Part shown: piece after piece, positions 21,957-32,950 of the stretch
Numbering within the stretch: the stretch's first letter is position 1
Layout: every line of letters begins with the position of its first letter
Assembly (NCBI RefSeq): GCF_003576645.1
Contig: NC_044916.1
Coordinates: 24,211,389 to 24,275,388 of the forward strand
From: Ipomoea triloba
Lineage: Eukaryota; Streptophyta; Magnoliopsida; Solanales; Convolvulaceae
Direction of reading: 5' to 3'
Length of the DNA: 64,000 nt
Notes under the pieces: model-generated
Database searches by the model: none
What the model saw: only the letters and a program-made list of their open reading frames with translations
What the model was told of the DNA's origin: nothing
Translations under genes and position numbers: made by a program

Positions 21957-23776
21957 CAGTACAAGAAAAATGCTCATAGACAACGGTTTTTAACCGTTGT
22001 CTATAAGGTAAAATTTCTGTTGTTGAAGCCGGTGTTGTTGTAAGTCCCGCGCAAAGACAACGGTTTTTAACGTTGTCTTTTCTAGAAAAGACAACGGTTA
22101 AAAACCGTTGTCTATTGAGTGTTGTTGAAGCCGGTGTTGTTGAAAGTCACGCACATAGACAACGGTTTTTAACCGTTGTCTTTTCTAGAAAAGACAACGG
22201 TTAAAAACCGTTGTCTATTGAGTGTTGTGAAACCGGTGTTGTTGTAAGTCCCGTGCAAAGACAACGGGTTTTAACGTTGTCTTTTTTTAAAAACCGTTGT
22301 CTATTGAGTGTTGTTGAACCGTGTTGTTGTAAGTCCTGCACTTTTCCGTTGTCTTTTCTTGAATGACTACGATTAAAAACTGTTGTTGAAATTAGTATTG
22401 TTAAAACGTCAAATTAATTATTTGATAAATTTTACAAACGCTACATTAGCAACATTTGCATATAGCATTTTGAAAAAAAATAATTTTTCTCAAAGCATCT
22501 CTAATTAATTAATTAATAAAATTATTTAAAAATTGAAGTTGAGGTTCGAACCCTCAATGGGATTGAAATAATAGAGCCTTGAGGCTCCTTAAATAGGAGC
22601 CTCAAGGCTCTATTCCCACTTTCCCACCGATGTGGGACGGTGGGAAAGTGGAAAACATAGAAGGAAGCAGCAAATTGTTTGCTGCTTCCTTCTATCTTAT
22701 TGTTTTTTTTTTTAATTTTGATTTTGATTTTATAAATATATTATTAAAGTTAATTCTATTTTTTGTCTTAGATTTATATGTGACAGTTCACTTTAGTCCT
22801 TTTTTATGAGAACATTCATTTTGGTTCTAGTATTATATTATTATTGTGACATGANNNNNNNNNNNNNNNNNNNNNNNNNTGCTTAAAGACAACATACAAA
22901 CGACAACGGTTAAATAAAATCGTTGTCTTTAAAAAAAATAAACGCGCAAAGACAACGATTTTAAAAAATCGTTGTCTTTGTAGTGTTGTTTATTCAAGTG
23001 CACTTAAAGACAACACATCAATGACAATGGTTACATAAAACCGTTGTTTAATTAAAAAACCGAATGCACATAGACAACGGTTTTAAAAAACTGTTGTCTT
23101 TGAAGTGTTGTGTATTAAAATGCGTTTAATAACAACACACCAACAACAACGGCTAAATAAAACCGTTGTCTTTAAAAAAAAATAAACGCGCAAAGACAAC
23201 GGTTTTAAACCGTTGTCTTTGTAGTGTTGTGTATTCAAGTGCATTTAAAGACAACACACCAACTACAACGGTTAAATAAAACCGTTGTCTAAATAAAAAA
23301 ACGGTGCACAAAGACAACGGTTTTTAAAACCGTTGTCTTTGAAGTGTTGTCTATTCAAATGTGCTTAAAGACAACACACAAACGACAACGTTTAAAAAAA
23401 TCGTTGTCTTAAAAAGAAAAATCGCGCAAAGACAACGGTTTTAAAAAAACCGTTGTCTTTGTAGTGTTGTGTATTCAAGTGCACTTAAAGACAACACACC
23501 AACGACAACGGTTACAAAAACTGTTGTCTTTTTTTTTTTAAATGCACATAGACAACGGTTTTTAAAAATCGTTGTCTTTGCGGTGTTGTCTTTTGACAAA
23601 ATGCACAAAGACAACACACTAAAGACAACGGTTCGGTAAAAACCGTTGTCTTTGATAAAAGTGTTGCGTCAAAGACAACGGTTTTGTCCAAAAGTGTTGT
23701 CTTTTACACAAAAGACAACACTTTTGTCAAAAACTGTTGTCTTTTAGTGTTGTCTATGTGCATTTTTCTTGTAGTG
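21957..23776. mobile_element. Tpn1-like CACTA element, copy B (gapped)
   Basis: Both termini are present: CAGTACAAGAAAAATGC on the left and, in reverse complement from the right, CACTACAAGAAAAATGC. The left subterminal array is shorter than in copy A, with several truncated motif units. The three hairpins are present at about 22570-22700. The middle is lost in the 25-N gap at 22855-22879, and the right subterminal array (22880-23760) is intact. The 3-bp flanks are TCT on both sides. Confidence 0.8.
22855..22879. other. Assembly gap, 25 N
   Basis: Exactly 25 N, the same size as the second gap at 24852-24876. It falls inside CACTA copy B between the left and right subterminal regions. The equal round size suggests a placeholder rather than a measured gap. 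Confidence 0.98.
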
Positions 23777-24399
23777 TCTGTCAGAATAGGATTCTTGTAG
23801 ACTTTTTCTTCATTAATATAAATAGATGAAATCTACCCTCCAACCCCAAACTTTTAACATTCTCTAAAGACTTTGTTTTCCTCTATCAAAACCAAACAAA
23901 CTTTTCATTAATTTTACAGTACGTTTCAAACCTTTCATAAATACTTATTCCCTTTGCTACGAAAAAATTATTATTTATTGATATGCAGAGAAAAAAATTG
24001 TTATGATCACCAAAAAAATTTGCTGCGATCGCAGCAGAAAAAAAAAGAAAAAAGAATTGTTGCGATCGCAGCAAATTTTGCTGTGAACAGCAACAACAAC
24101 AACATTTTAAATATTTTTTAAAAAGAAAAATTACATATATAGCATTACAATTGTATAATTTATATTTTATAAATTTTATTTAATTAATATAATTTATATA
24201 ATTGTATGTTAATTAATTATTAATATATGTGTTTGTGTTCAGTTGAATTTTTTGAGAGATTCTTATTTATTTTATAGTTATTATAAATGAGAGATGTTCA
24301 TATAAAAAAAAAAAGAATAACTCTACAAAAGTCAATTAAAATCTATCACTTTAAAAGTCTTTGAAAGTTTTTAAAAAAAGTCTTGATTGAATACACCCC
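23777..24399. mobile_element. Right part of the Harbinger-like element (copy B)
   Basis: The host element resumes after the CACTA insertion with TCTGTCAGAATAGGATTC and ends at ATTGAATACACCCC. It contains two palindromes built on GCGATCGC (GCTGCGATCGCAGC near 24021 and TTGCGATCGCAGCAA near 24060). There is no coding content. The open frame at 23886-24074 is incidental. Confidence 0.6.
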
Positions 24400-24473
24400 G
24401 TTAGTTAATCCCATAGTAATTAGTAAATCAAACAAATCAACGTCATTTGAAATAGAAAGTGGGTTAACATTTT

Positions 24474-24630
24474 TAAATTTGGTCATCTATCAATAAAAAC
24501 AACTTGAATGTCATTAAATACAAAGGTATTTCGATTTTTAATTATGAATTTTTCAAAAAAAACATAAAAAATATAGTGGGTTAACCTATTACACAACGTT
24601 GTTCGTTATTATTATTATTCAACCTATTCA

Positions 24631-24675
<45 letters not shown>

Positions 24676-24851
24676 GTGTACCCTTTTAGGTCATTTTACA
24701 TGTTAATCGCTAACCTAAACGATCCGTTAGTCAAACCCGCTAATACAATTCGTTGGTTAAATAAAACCATTGTCTAAATAAAAAACGGGTGCACGTGCAA
24801 AGACAACTATTTTAATAAACTGTTGTCTTTGAAGTGTTGTCTATTAAAGTG
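24474..24851. repeat. Stray internal CACTA fragment between copies
   Basis: This piece matches the CACTA interior (compare 20915-21335 and 26455-26860), with a roughly 50-bp deletion near 24720. It is joined without any element end to the flank of copy B on the left and to a 25-N gap on the right. That is what a mis-joined or collapsed assembly produces. Confidence 0.75.
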
Positions 24852-24876
24852 NNNNNNNNNNNNNNNNNNNNNNNNN
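24852..24876. other. Assembly gap, 25 N
   Basis: Second 25-N gap. After it the sequence restarts at ACCCAATCAGCCAACAG, which matches position 19271 in the hAT MITE upstream of copy A. Confidence 0.98.
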
Positions 24877-25357
24877 ACCCAATCAGCCAACAGTCATTTA
24901 CCAAACAGGGCCATTGTGTGGCAAAGATAAAAATTCTAGTGTGAATGTAATATAATAATTGTATTCAGACCTGTTAAAAGTGTACCCTAACCTTTATTGG
25001 ACATGCGTCCTAGTTATGACTTATGACCCTCTCTATTGAACCACAAATATTTGATGAATTGGAGAAAGATCAATCACCAATATCCTAGCACTGATGATAA
25101 TTTAAAAAAAAAAAGAAAAAAAAAAGAAAAAGAAAAAACTCATCAATCTATCTTCTCTCCCTATCAGTCTATCACGGGAGACACCGTCCTATCTCTAGTG
25201 GTTCTTAGTATCTTCAAAAATGAAATATACGAAAATGATGTATCATAATCTAATTTTCTTTCAAAAAATTTACTTTCCAAATTTAGTTTGTCTAAATGTA
25301 TCTTAAATAATATAATTTATGAAAATTATTTTCATATTATTAATTACTCTAAACTTA

Positions 25358-26603
25358 GGGTGTATTCAATCATGACTTTTAAAGACTTTTATCAACTTTT
25401 AAAAGTTTGGTGGTATTCAATTTAGACTTTTAAAAAAACTTTAAAAGTTTACCGGTATTGGATCCAGACTTTTCAAAACTTTTTAAAAGTATACTGGTAT
25501 TCGATTCAGACTTTTATAAGGTCTTTAAAAGTCTACCGGTATTCAAAAAGTTATTAACTTTCATAGACTCTCAGTACAAGAAAAATGCTCATAGACAACG
25601 GTTTTTAACCGTTGTCTATAAGGTAAAATTTCTGTTGTTGAAGCCGGTGTTGTTGTAAGTCCCGCGCAAAGACAACGGTTTTTAACTGTTGTCTTTTCTA
25701 GAAAAGACAACGGTTAAAAACCGTTGTCTATTGAGTGTTGTTGAAGCCGGTGTTGTTGAAAGTCACGCACATAGACAACGGTTTTTAACCGTTGTCTTTT
25801 CTAGAAAAGACAACGGTTAAAAACCGTTGTCTATTGAGTGTTGTCGAAACCGGTGTTGTTGTAAGTCCCGTGCAAAGACAACGGGTTTTAACCGTTGTCT
25901 TTTTAAAGTTCGTTGTCCGTGTTGTTGTAAGTCCTGACAACACCGTTGTCTTTTCTTGAATGACTACGATTAAAAACTGTTGTTGAAATTAGTATTGTTA
26001 AAACGTCAAATTAATTATTTGATAAATTTTACAAACGCTACATTAGCAACATTTGCATATAGCATTTTGAGAAAAAATAATTTTTCTCAAAGCATCTCTA
26101 ATTAATTAATTAATAAAATTATTTAAAAATTGAAGTTGAGGTTCGAACCCTCAATGGGATTGAAAATAATAGAGCCTTGAGGCTCCTTAAATAGGAGCCT
26201 CAAGGCTCTATTCCCACTTTCCCACCGATGTGGGACGGTGGGAAAGTGGAAAACATAGAAGGAAGCAGCAAATTGTTTGCTGCTTCCTTCTATCTTATTG
26301 TTTTTTTTTTTAATTTTGATTTTGATTTTATAAATATATTATTAAAGTTAATTCTTTTTTTGTCTTAGATTTATATGTGACAGTTCACTTTAGTCCTTTT
26401 TTATGAGAACATTCAGTTTTGGTTCTAGTATTATATTATTATTGTGACATGACATTTTTAAATTTGGTCATCTATCAATAAAAACAACTTGAATGTCATT
26501 AAATACAAAGGTATTTCGTTTTTAATTATGAATTTTTCAAAAAAAACATAAAAAATATAGTGGGTTAACCTATTACACAACGTTGTTTTATTATTATTAT
26601 TCA

Positions 26604-26647
<44 letters not shown>

Positions 26648-28404
26648 GTTACCCTTTTAGGTCATTTTACATGTTAATCGCTAACCTAAACAGCTAATTT
26701 TATCAAATTTTTTTACAAAACAATAATATATATTATCCGTTAGTCAAACCCGCTAATACAATTCGTTGGTTAAATAAAACCATTGTCTAAATAAAAAACG
26801 GGTGCACGTGCAAAGACAACTATTTTAATAAACTGTTGTCTTTGAAGTGTTGTCTATTAAAGTGTGCTTAAAGACAACATACAAACGACAACGGTTAAAT
26901 AAAATCGTTGTCTTTAAAAAAAAAATAAACGCGCAAAGACAACGATTTTAAAAAATCATTGTCTGTGTAGTGTTGTTTATTCAAGTGCACTTAAAGACAA
27001 CACATCAATGACAATGGTTACATAAAACCGTTGTTTAATTAAAAAACCGAATGCACATAGACAACGGTTTTAAAAAACTGTTGTCTTTGAAGTGTTGTGT
27101 ATTAAAATGCGTTTAATAACAACACACCAACAACAACGGCTAAATAAAACCGTTGTCTTTAAAAAAAAATAAACGCGCAAAGACAACGGTTTTAAACCGT
27201 TGTCTTTGTAGTGTTGTGTATTCAAGTGCATTTAAAGACAACACACCAACTACAACGGTTAAATAAAACCGTTGTCTAAATTAAAAAAAACGGATGCACA
27301 AAGACAACGGTTTATTAAAACCGTTGTCTTTGAAGTGTTGTCTATTCAAATGTGCTTAAAGACAACACACAAACGACAACGTTTAAAAAAAATCGTTGTC
27401 TTAAAAAGAAAAATCGCGCAAAGACAACGGTTTTAAAAAAACCGTTGTCTTTGTAGTGTTGTGTATTCAAGTGCACTTAAAGACAACATACCAACGACAA
27501 CGGTTACACAAAACTGTTGTCTGATCTTTATTTTTTTTAAATGCACATAGACAACGGTTTTTAAAAATCGTTGTCTTTGCGGTGTTGTCTTTTGACAAAA
27601 TGCACAAAGACAACACACTAAAGACAACGGTTCGGTAAAAACCATTGTCTTTGATAAAAGTGTTGCGTTAAAGACAACGGTTTTGTCCAAAAGTGTTGTC
27701 TTTTACACAAAAGACAACACTTTTGTCAAAAACTGTTGTCATTTTAGTGTTGTCTATGTGCATTTTTCTTGTAGTGTCTGTCAGAATAGGATTCTTGTAG
27801 ACTTTTTCTTCATTAATATAAATAGATGAAATCTACCCTCCAACCCCAAACTTTTAACATTCTCTAAAGACTTTGTTTTCCTCTATCAAAACCAAACAAA
27901 CTTTTCATTAATTTTACAGTACGTTTCAAACCTTTCATAAATACTTATTCCCTTTGCTACGAAAAATTATTATTTATTGATATGCAGAGAAAAAAAATTG
28001 TTATGATCACCAAAAAAATTTGCTGCGATCGCAGCAGAAAAAAAAAAGAAAAAAGAATTGTTGCGATCGCAGCAAATTTTGCTGTGAACAGCAACAACAA
28101 CAACATTTTAAATATTTTTTTAAAAAAGAAAAATTACATATATAGCATTACAATTGTATAATTTATATTTTATAAATTTTATTTAATTAATATAATTTTA
28201 TATAATTGTATGTTAATTAATTATTAATATATGTGTTTGTGTTCAGTTGAATTTTTTGAGAGATTCTTATTTATTTTATAGTTATTATAAATGAGAGATG
28301 TTCATATAAAAAAAAAAAAGAATAACTCTACAAAAGTCAATTAAAATCTATCACTTTAAAAGTCTTTGAAAGTTTTTAAAAAAAGTCTTGATTGAATACA
28401 CCCC
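25358..28404. mobile_element. Harbinger-like element interrupted by the CACTA (copy C)
   Basis: The left end GGGTGTATTCAATCATG follows TTA. The right end TTGATTGAATACACCCC is followed by GTTA. Excluding the CACTA insertion and one TCT, the element is about 840 bp, rich in CTTTTAAAAG repeats near both ends. The TTA flank suggests PIF/Harbinger, but the right flank has one extra G, so the assignment is tentative. Confidence 0.55.
25572..27776. mobile_element. Tpn1-like CACTA element, copy C, complete (2205 bp)
   Basis: The left terminus CAGTACAAGAAAAATGC and right terminus CACTACAAGAAAAATGC match over about 28 bp with two differences. One of these turns the left CACTA into CAGTA. The 3-bp target duplication is TCT (25569-25571 and 27777-27779). 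Both subterminal regions hold dozens of GACAACGGTT motifs, mostly as pairs that form palindromes. Copy C also has the three hairpins (about 26167-26300), a MITE fragment and a (TTA)n tract. There is no transposase, so it is non-autonomous. From memory, GACAACGGTT subterminal repeats define the Ipomoea Tpn1 family. Confidence 0.85.
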
Positions 28405-28523
28405 GTTAGTTAATCCCATAGTAATTAGTAAATCAAACAAATCAACGTCATTTGAAATAGAAAGTGGGTTAAATAATTTGGAAAAAACATATAGTACATA
28501 CTTTCTTCTACAACAAATTATGA

Positions 28524-29181
28524 CTATGTTTGGTTAACTTAGCTGAAAAGATACATGAAAGTTGAAAAGTAGCTAAAAGCTAAAAAACTATAAGTTAGTA
28601 GCTAAAATCTGAAAAGAGGTTAAGATAGCTGTTGTGCTTTAAAGTGTTTGGTAAAATTAGATTTTTGATAAGCTGTTAAATGTAAAAAGACTAAAAATGA
28701 CATCTTCATAAAATTTAAATAGTTTTAAATTTAAATAGGTATATTTACATATTAAAATATAAAATAATGAAACGGATATAATTTAATAAAATATATAGTA
28801 ATATCATATATTTGAAAATATATAAAGTAAAACAAAATGTTTATAGTTTATAAAACTAGTTCAAACAAAAATTAATGTTCAAACACACAAATGTCAAATT
28901 GAAATTACAACCAAATATATTGAAGAGAAAATGCCAAAAGGATTTTAATTGGGAGGGAGGGGTAAAAGATGTCATTTATTTAAAATAATAAGGATAAAGA
29001 TGAAAAAAAGTTAGGAAGCTACTAGCTTAAATTATTTTTGAAACGCTACCTAAGGTAGTTTTTCAAAATACGCGCTTATTTTAAGCTACTAGTTTATTTT
29101 GAAAACATTACTAAACAGAGTTTTTAGCTTATTAAAAGGTTAAAATAAGTTATAAGCTCCTAAATAAGATTTGTCAAACAA
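28524..29181. mobile_element. Possible hAT-like MITE
   Basis: The left end ACTATGTTTGGTTAACTTAG and right end AAGATTTGTCAAACA are weakly inverted (TGTTTG). Internal phrases AGCTGAAAAG, AGCTAAAAGCTAAAA and TTAAGCTACTAG are typical of plant MITEs with TGTTTGG termini. No target duplication was found. Confidence 0.4.
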
Positions 29182-29385
29182 TAAAATGGTAATTTATCAT
29201 GGAATTACAATTCCACAAAGTGTGCAATTGCAATTTCTAAGAGGATCCTAGGAATTGCAATTTCATGGTTGGAGGGAATTGTAATTCTGTGGATTTGCAA
29301 TTCCCTTCAACCAAACCAGGGAATTGTAATTCCATGGAGTTTGGTAATAATGGAATTACAATTCTATCCTACCAAACACCCCATT
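29182..29385. repeat. GGAATTGTAATTCC palindromic repeat block
   Basis: Variants of the palindrome GGAATT(A/G)(C/T)AATTCC occur at least six times, ending in CCTACCAAACACCCCATTAG. Probably a MITE with palindromic internal repeats. The open frame at 29269-29580 overlaps it and the next SINE and is not a gene. Confidence 0.5.
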
Positions 29386-29570
29386 AGAGTCTCTATTGGA
29401 GTCGAGATGATCAAATGTTGCCATGGTTTTGGTCATACTCACTTACTCCCTCTGTCCCATTTTATTTTTCCTACCTACTATCCATTAGTCAAACCAACTC
29501 TTTCTTATTTGTTTATTTTCTTTATTATTTTTTACATGTTTTTAAATTTGATTTTTTTGTTTTTGTTTTT

Positions 29571-29714
29571 AGCGGCATAGCTGTGGTCCTCCCAAGTGAG
29601 AGGTCACATGTTCGATCCCCAGTTGGGGCGTTGGCTCGTTGTGCTTCAGTAGGTTGAGAAATTATGTATGAACAGATACTACATTGTAACAGAGTGAATA
29701 GTATTCAAAAAAAA
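29571..29714 (+). mobile_element. tRNA-derived SINE (family 1)
   Basis: It starts AGCGGCATAGCTGTGGTCCT (A-box region) and has a good B-box (CATGTTCGATCCCC). It continues TATGTATGAACAGATACTAC and ends AACAGAGTGAATAGTATTC with an eight-A tail at 29707-29714. It is the best preserved promoter of this family in the window. Confidence 0.75.
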
Positions 29715-30450
29715 TAGTACTTTTAGTGTAGTTTCTAAATATATAAATTTTGTATATTAATATTAAATTTAATACTATGAAAATTTGAATTAAAAATAAG
29801 TTCAGTCAAGTCTCATTAAGCGAACCAGACACATAAAATGGGACGGGTAGCATTTCCTTATCCGCTAGCATTGCCTACCAAACAATATTAGTTAGTATCA
29901 TCTACCCTTTTCTCTTATTTTCTAAAGTTCACCTCCATTATATTATAGCATTCCTCTAAAAGTCCATTAATTTTTTTTTCCTTTACTCTTCTTTATCTTG
30001 TTTACATTATAATGAAAATATTTTACTTTTTTTTATTTTAAAAATTATTTTTACAATCTTTAGCCCTAGGACACATTTCAAATTTATACTAATTCATCAC
30101 CTTAATGAATAATGGGGATTTAATTAAATCACAAAGATAAGAGAGCGTATTCAATTTCTTAACAACTACTAAGAGAAAATAGTACCGTTTGATTAAATAG
30201 TTACAACTTAAATATCAATGATTAAATAGTTCTATTAGTAAATTAAATACCTGTTATGAATTTCATTAATTTACTTACAGAATTTTCAATTTATTTTACA
30301 AAATTGTCAATTTATTTTACAAAATTTATTTTTTTACATATTAAAAATATAATAATTGTTTAATTATTATTTGAAATCCTTGTTAACTCATCATATAAGA
30401 ATAATTATACAGTGGACCAAAGTCTACACAACGTTGTGTAGGCCTTGGTC
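29715..30450. other. AT-rich intergenic stretch, no gene seen
   Basis: No coding region or RNA gene. The end of the stretch (30413-30450) reads AGTGGACCAAAGTCTACACA then ACGTTGTGTAGGCCTTGGTC. This GGACCA/GGTCC phrase recurs in the elements at 31.9-34.3 kb and in intron 5 of the hydrolase gene. Confidence 0.55.
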
Positions 30451-30822
30451 GTCAAATGAAACTGTAGTAGAATTAAAATGATACTTTAGTATTGCTATAT
30501 ATAATGAGTGTACGTGAAAAATGAAACCAAAAAACAAAGTCCATTCAATAACATATATTTTCAAATGAAAATGTAGTATAATTATAATGATACTTTAGTG
30601 TTGCTATAATAATACGAGTGTGTGTTAAAAATTAAACAAAAATCTAGAGTCAACCAATAACATATATTGTCATATGAACCTGAAGCGTATTTAAAACAAT
30701 ACTTATGCATTACTAAATATAATTAAACTAGTGTGTGGATAATGAAACTAAAGAATAGAGCTATATAATAATGTATATTGTCAAATGAAACTGTACTAGT
30801 ATTTTAAAATGATACTTTGGTA
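30451..30822. repeat. ~109-bp tandem array
   Basis: Units begin with TCAAATGAAACTGTAGTAG at about 30451, 30560, 30669 and 30780. Each contains TGATACTTTAGTATTGCTAT and CCAATAACATATATTG. The fourth unit is interrupted by the hAT element at 30823 and continues after it (31463-31500). Confidence 0.7.
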
Positions 30823-31454
30823 CAGGGCCGTTCCATTAAAAATAGGGGCCCTGTCTAATAATTTAATTTGGACCTTCACTATTTTTGTATCAAGATGCAA
30901 TCTAATTAAATATAGTATAGTAAAATGAAAAACACAAAAATAATAATAAAGAGACAAGAACATAGGGGAAGAGAGATATTTTTAACATTTAAATTTCATT
31001 ATAATATACAAAGAGATATCTATAAAAGTAAGAAACATAACCCCAAAAGACTTATGAAATATAAATATAGAAGTCTAGAAGATCTAGAAAATCTCTATAA
31101 CTGAGGAAATTGAGTCCAAATCCATATAGACTTCAAGTTATTGTATTTTATGACAAAAAGTGAAAAAGTAATAAAAAAAATTTGTCTAAATATAATGCAT
31201 AAAATTCAACAAAAAAAAATACATTTCAAAATTTAATTTAAAATTAATGGCATTTTCGTGGACATTTAAATACAAAATTATTCGCTCAAATTTCGATGTC
31301 AATTACTTCTAAAATTTTATTTTCACTTACAATTAAGCCCAGTATATAGATTTTTAAAAAATATTTATCAAGTATAAAATATTGAACTATACATAAAATA
31401 TTTTTGGGGGCCTTGTGCGGTCGCCCTGGCCCGACATGGCCAGGGCCGGCCCTG
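30823..31454. mobile_element. hAT element (CAGGGCCG ends), 632 bp
   Basis: The left end is CAGGGCCGTTCC and the right end GGCCGGCCCTG. The 8-bp target duplication is perfect, CTTTGGTA (30815-30822 and 31455-31462), as expected for hAT transposons. The GC-rich ends contrast with an AT-rich, non-coding interior, so it is non-autonomous. The array unit around it provides the empty-site sequence (GATACTTTAGTATTG). Confidence 0.85.
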
Positions 31455-31500
31455 CTTTGGTATTGATATATGAATTGATTTTAATTACGGATGGTGTGCA

Positions 31501-32040
31501 TAGATTAAACCTCATTTTTATATAATATCTCAAAAATCACACAAGAAAAATTACAATAACAATACTCTCTGTGAAAGATTCAACCAAGAGTTAAATACTG
31601 AAAAGAATCAAACTCATAATCTTTAAATACAATAATTATGTTTCATTTCCTTGTAACCCCATTTGGGTTTATTGTAAATAATATTGTCCACGTACAAAAG
31701 GAAATATGAAGTAACACAAATGAACAAACTAAAAAGATATTGTGAATTTCTCAAAAAAAAAAAAAAAAAAAAAAAAGATATTGTGAATCATTAATTGGAG
31801 TGGGTGGAAGTTTAGAAGCATTTAAGTATTGATTTTGACGGCGTTTTGGGTGGGCTAAGGCCTAAGGCCCAAACTTTACGATGGACCTTGATCAAAATTG
31901 CAAATTATACCATGGATCAATGCCTACCTTGTATTATGAATTTTGGTCTAAAATAACATTCAAATTATATATTTGCAGTTGACACTTACATATTTTGTAA
32001 CTGTAATAACTGTTTATGGGCAATTTATATCGTGGATCAG
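31501..32040. other. Intergenic stretch, no gene seen
   Basis: No gene. A 23-base A run interrupts a short direct repeat (AAAAGATATTGTGAAT) at 31733-31789. From 31890 the GGATCAATG / GGATCAGGGTCC phrases of the GACGTC-type repeats begin. Confidence 0.5.
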
Positions 32041-32395
32041 GGTCCACATAGCATTATGGATTCTGGATCAAAACGACGTCGTTTGATATTTAAGCTTTAA
32101 CAGATTTCATAGCTTCCCATTTCTCATGTTTAACATAAATTTTAATTTATTCTAGGTACAGAACCCATACGCTTAAGGTATAAAATTGCGTAACATGAGG
32201 TATAGAAACGCATAACACGAGGTACATATACATGTTTTCTATTTTATTTACTCTTATATTTGATTTATGAAAATAATTTATGTCCAATAGGCACATAATT
32301 TTAAAATACAAGACATAAATTCGTAAAATAAGACACACAATATGTGTTATACAACTACTAATCAATTTCAGGTACAGAATTTCGTAACATGAGGT
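32041..32395. repeat. Repeat block with AAACGACGTCGTTT and ACATGAGGTA phrases
   Basis: It contains the perfect 14-bp palindrome AAACGACGTCGTTT (32071-32084). Phrases such as GGTACAGAA, CGTAACATGAGGTA and CATAACACGAGGTACATATA follow, and recur as diverged tandem units at 33169-33640 on the other side of the hAT insertion. Confidence 0.6.
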
Positions 32396-32527
32396 CATGG
32401 TTGCAGTAGGCGCTAGTCGGGCAGTAGACTAGCGCCTAGTGCCTAGGCAGTATAGGCGACGTCTAAGCGGTGCTTAGGCCGCGACCTATAAAAACAAAAA
32501 AATAGTGCATGTGAATTGGTGTATGTC

Positions 32528-32594
<67 letters not shown>

Positions 32595-32877
32595 ATATAT
32601 ATATATATATATATATAGATATATATATATATATATATATAGATATATATATATATATATATATAGATATATATATATATATATATATAGATATATATAT
32701 ATATATATATATAGATATATATATATATATATATATAGATATATATATATATATATATATAGATATATATATATATATATATATAGATATATATATATAT
32801 ATATATATAGATATATATATATATATATATATAGATATATATATATATATATATATCTATATATATATATATATATA

Positions 32878-32950
<73 letters not shown>

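Larger units (their letters stand above)
21354..24473. repeat. Locus copy B (duplicated block)
   Basis: From CAGACCTGTTAAAAGTGTAC at 21354 the sequence repeats that starting near 19364, offset about 1985 bp. It contains the Harbinger-like left end (21742), a CACTA element (21957-23776) with an internal 25-N gap, and the Harbinger-like right end (24399). At about 24474 it jumps back to internal CACTA sequence (ATTTTTAAATTTGGTCATC). Confidence 0.85.
24877..28470. repeat. Locus copy C (most complete copy)
   Basis: It runs from the tail of the hAT MITE through the Harbinger-like element and complete CACTA insertion to the right flank (GAAAGTGGGTTAAATAATTT). This is the only copy that passes into new flanking DNA, so copy A's left flank plus copy C probably represent the true locus. 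Confidence 0.8.

Noticed and set aside
22880..23776. Regularly repeated GACAACGG motif resembling a CRISPR array
   Set aside because: Repeats are inverted as well as direct, spacing is irregular, spacers are not unique, and the block ends at a CACTA terminus in plant DNA. It is a transposon subterminal array.
27433..27690. 85-codon minus-strand frame in the CACTA right arm
   Set aside because: It translates the GACAACGGTT repeats and is not conserved as protein.
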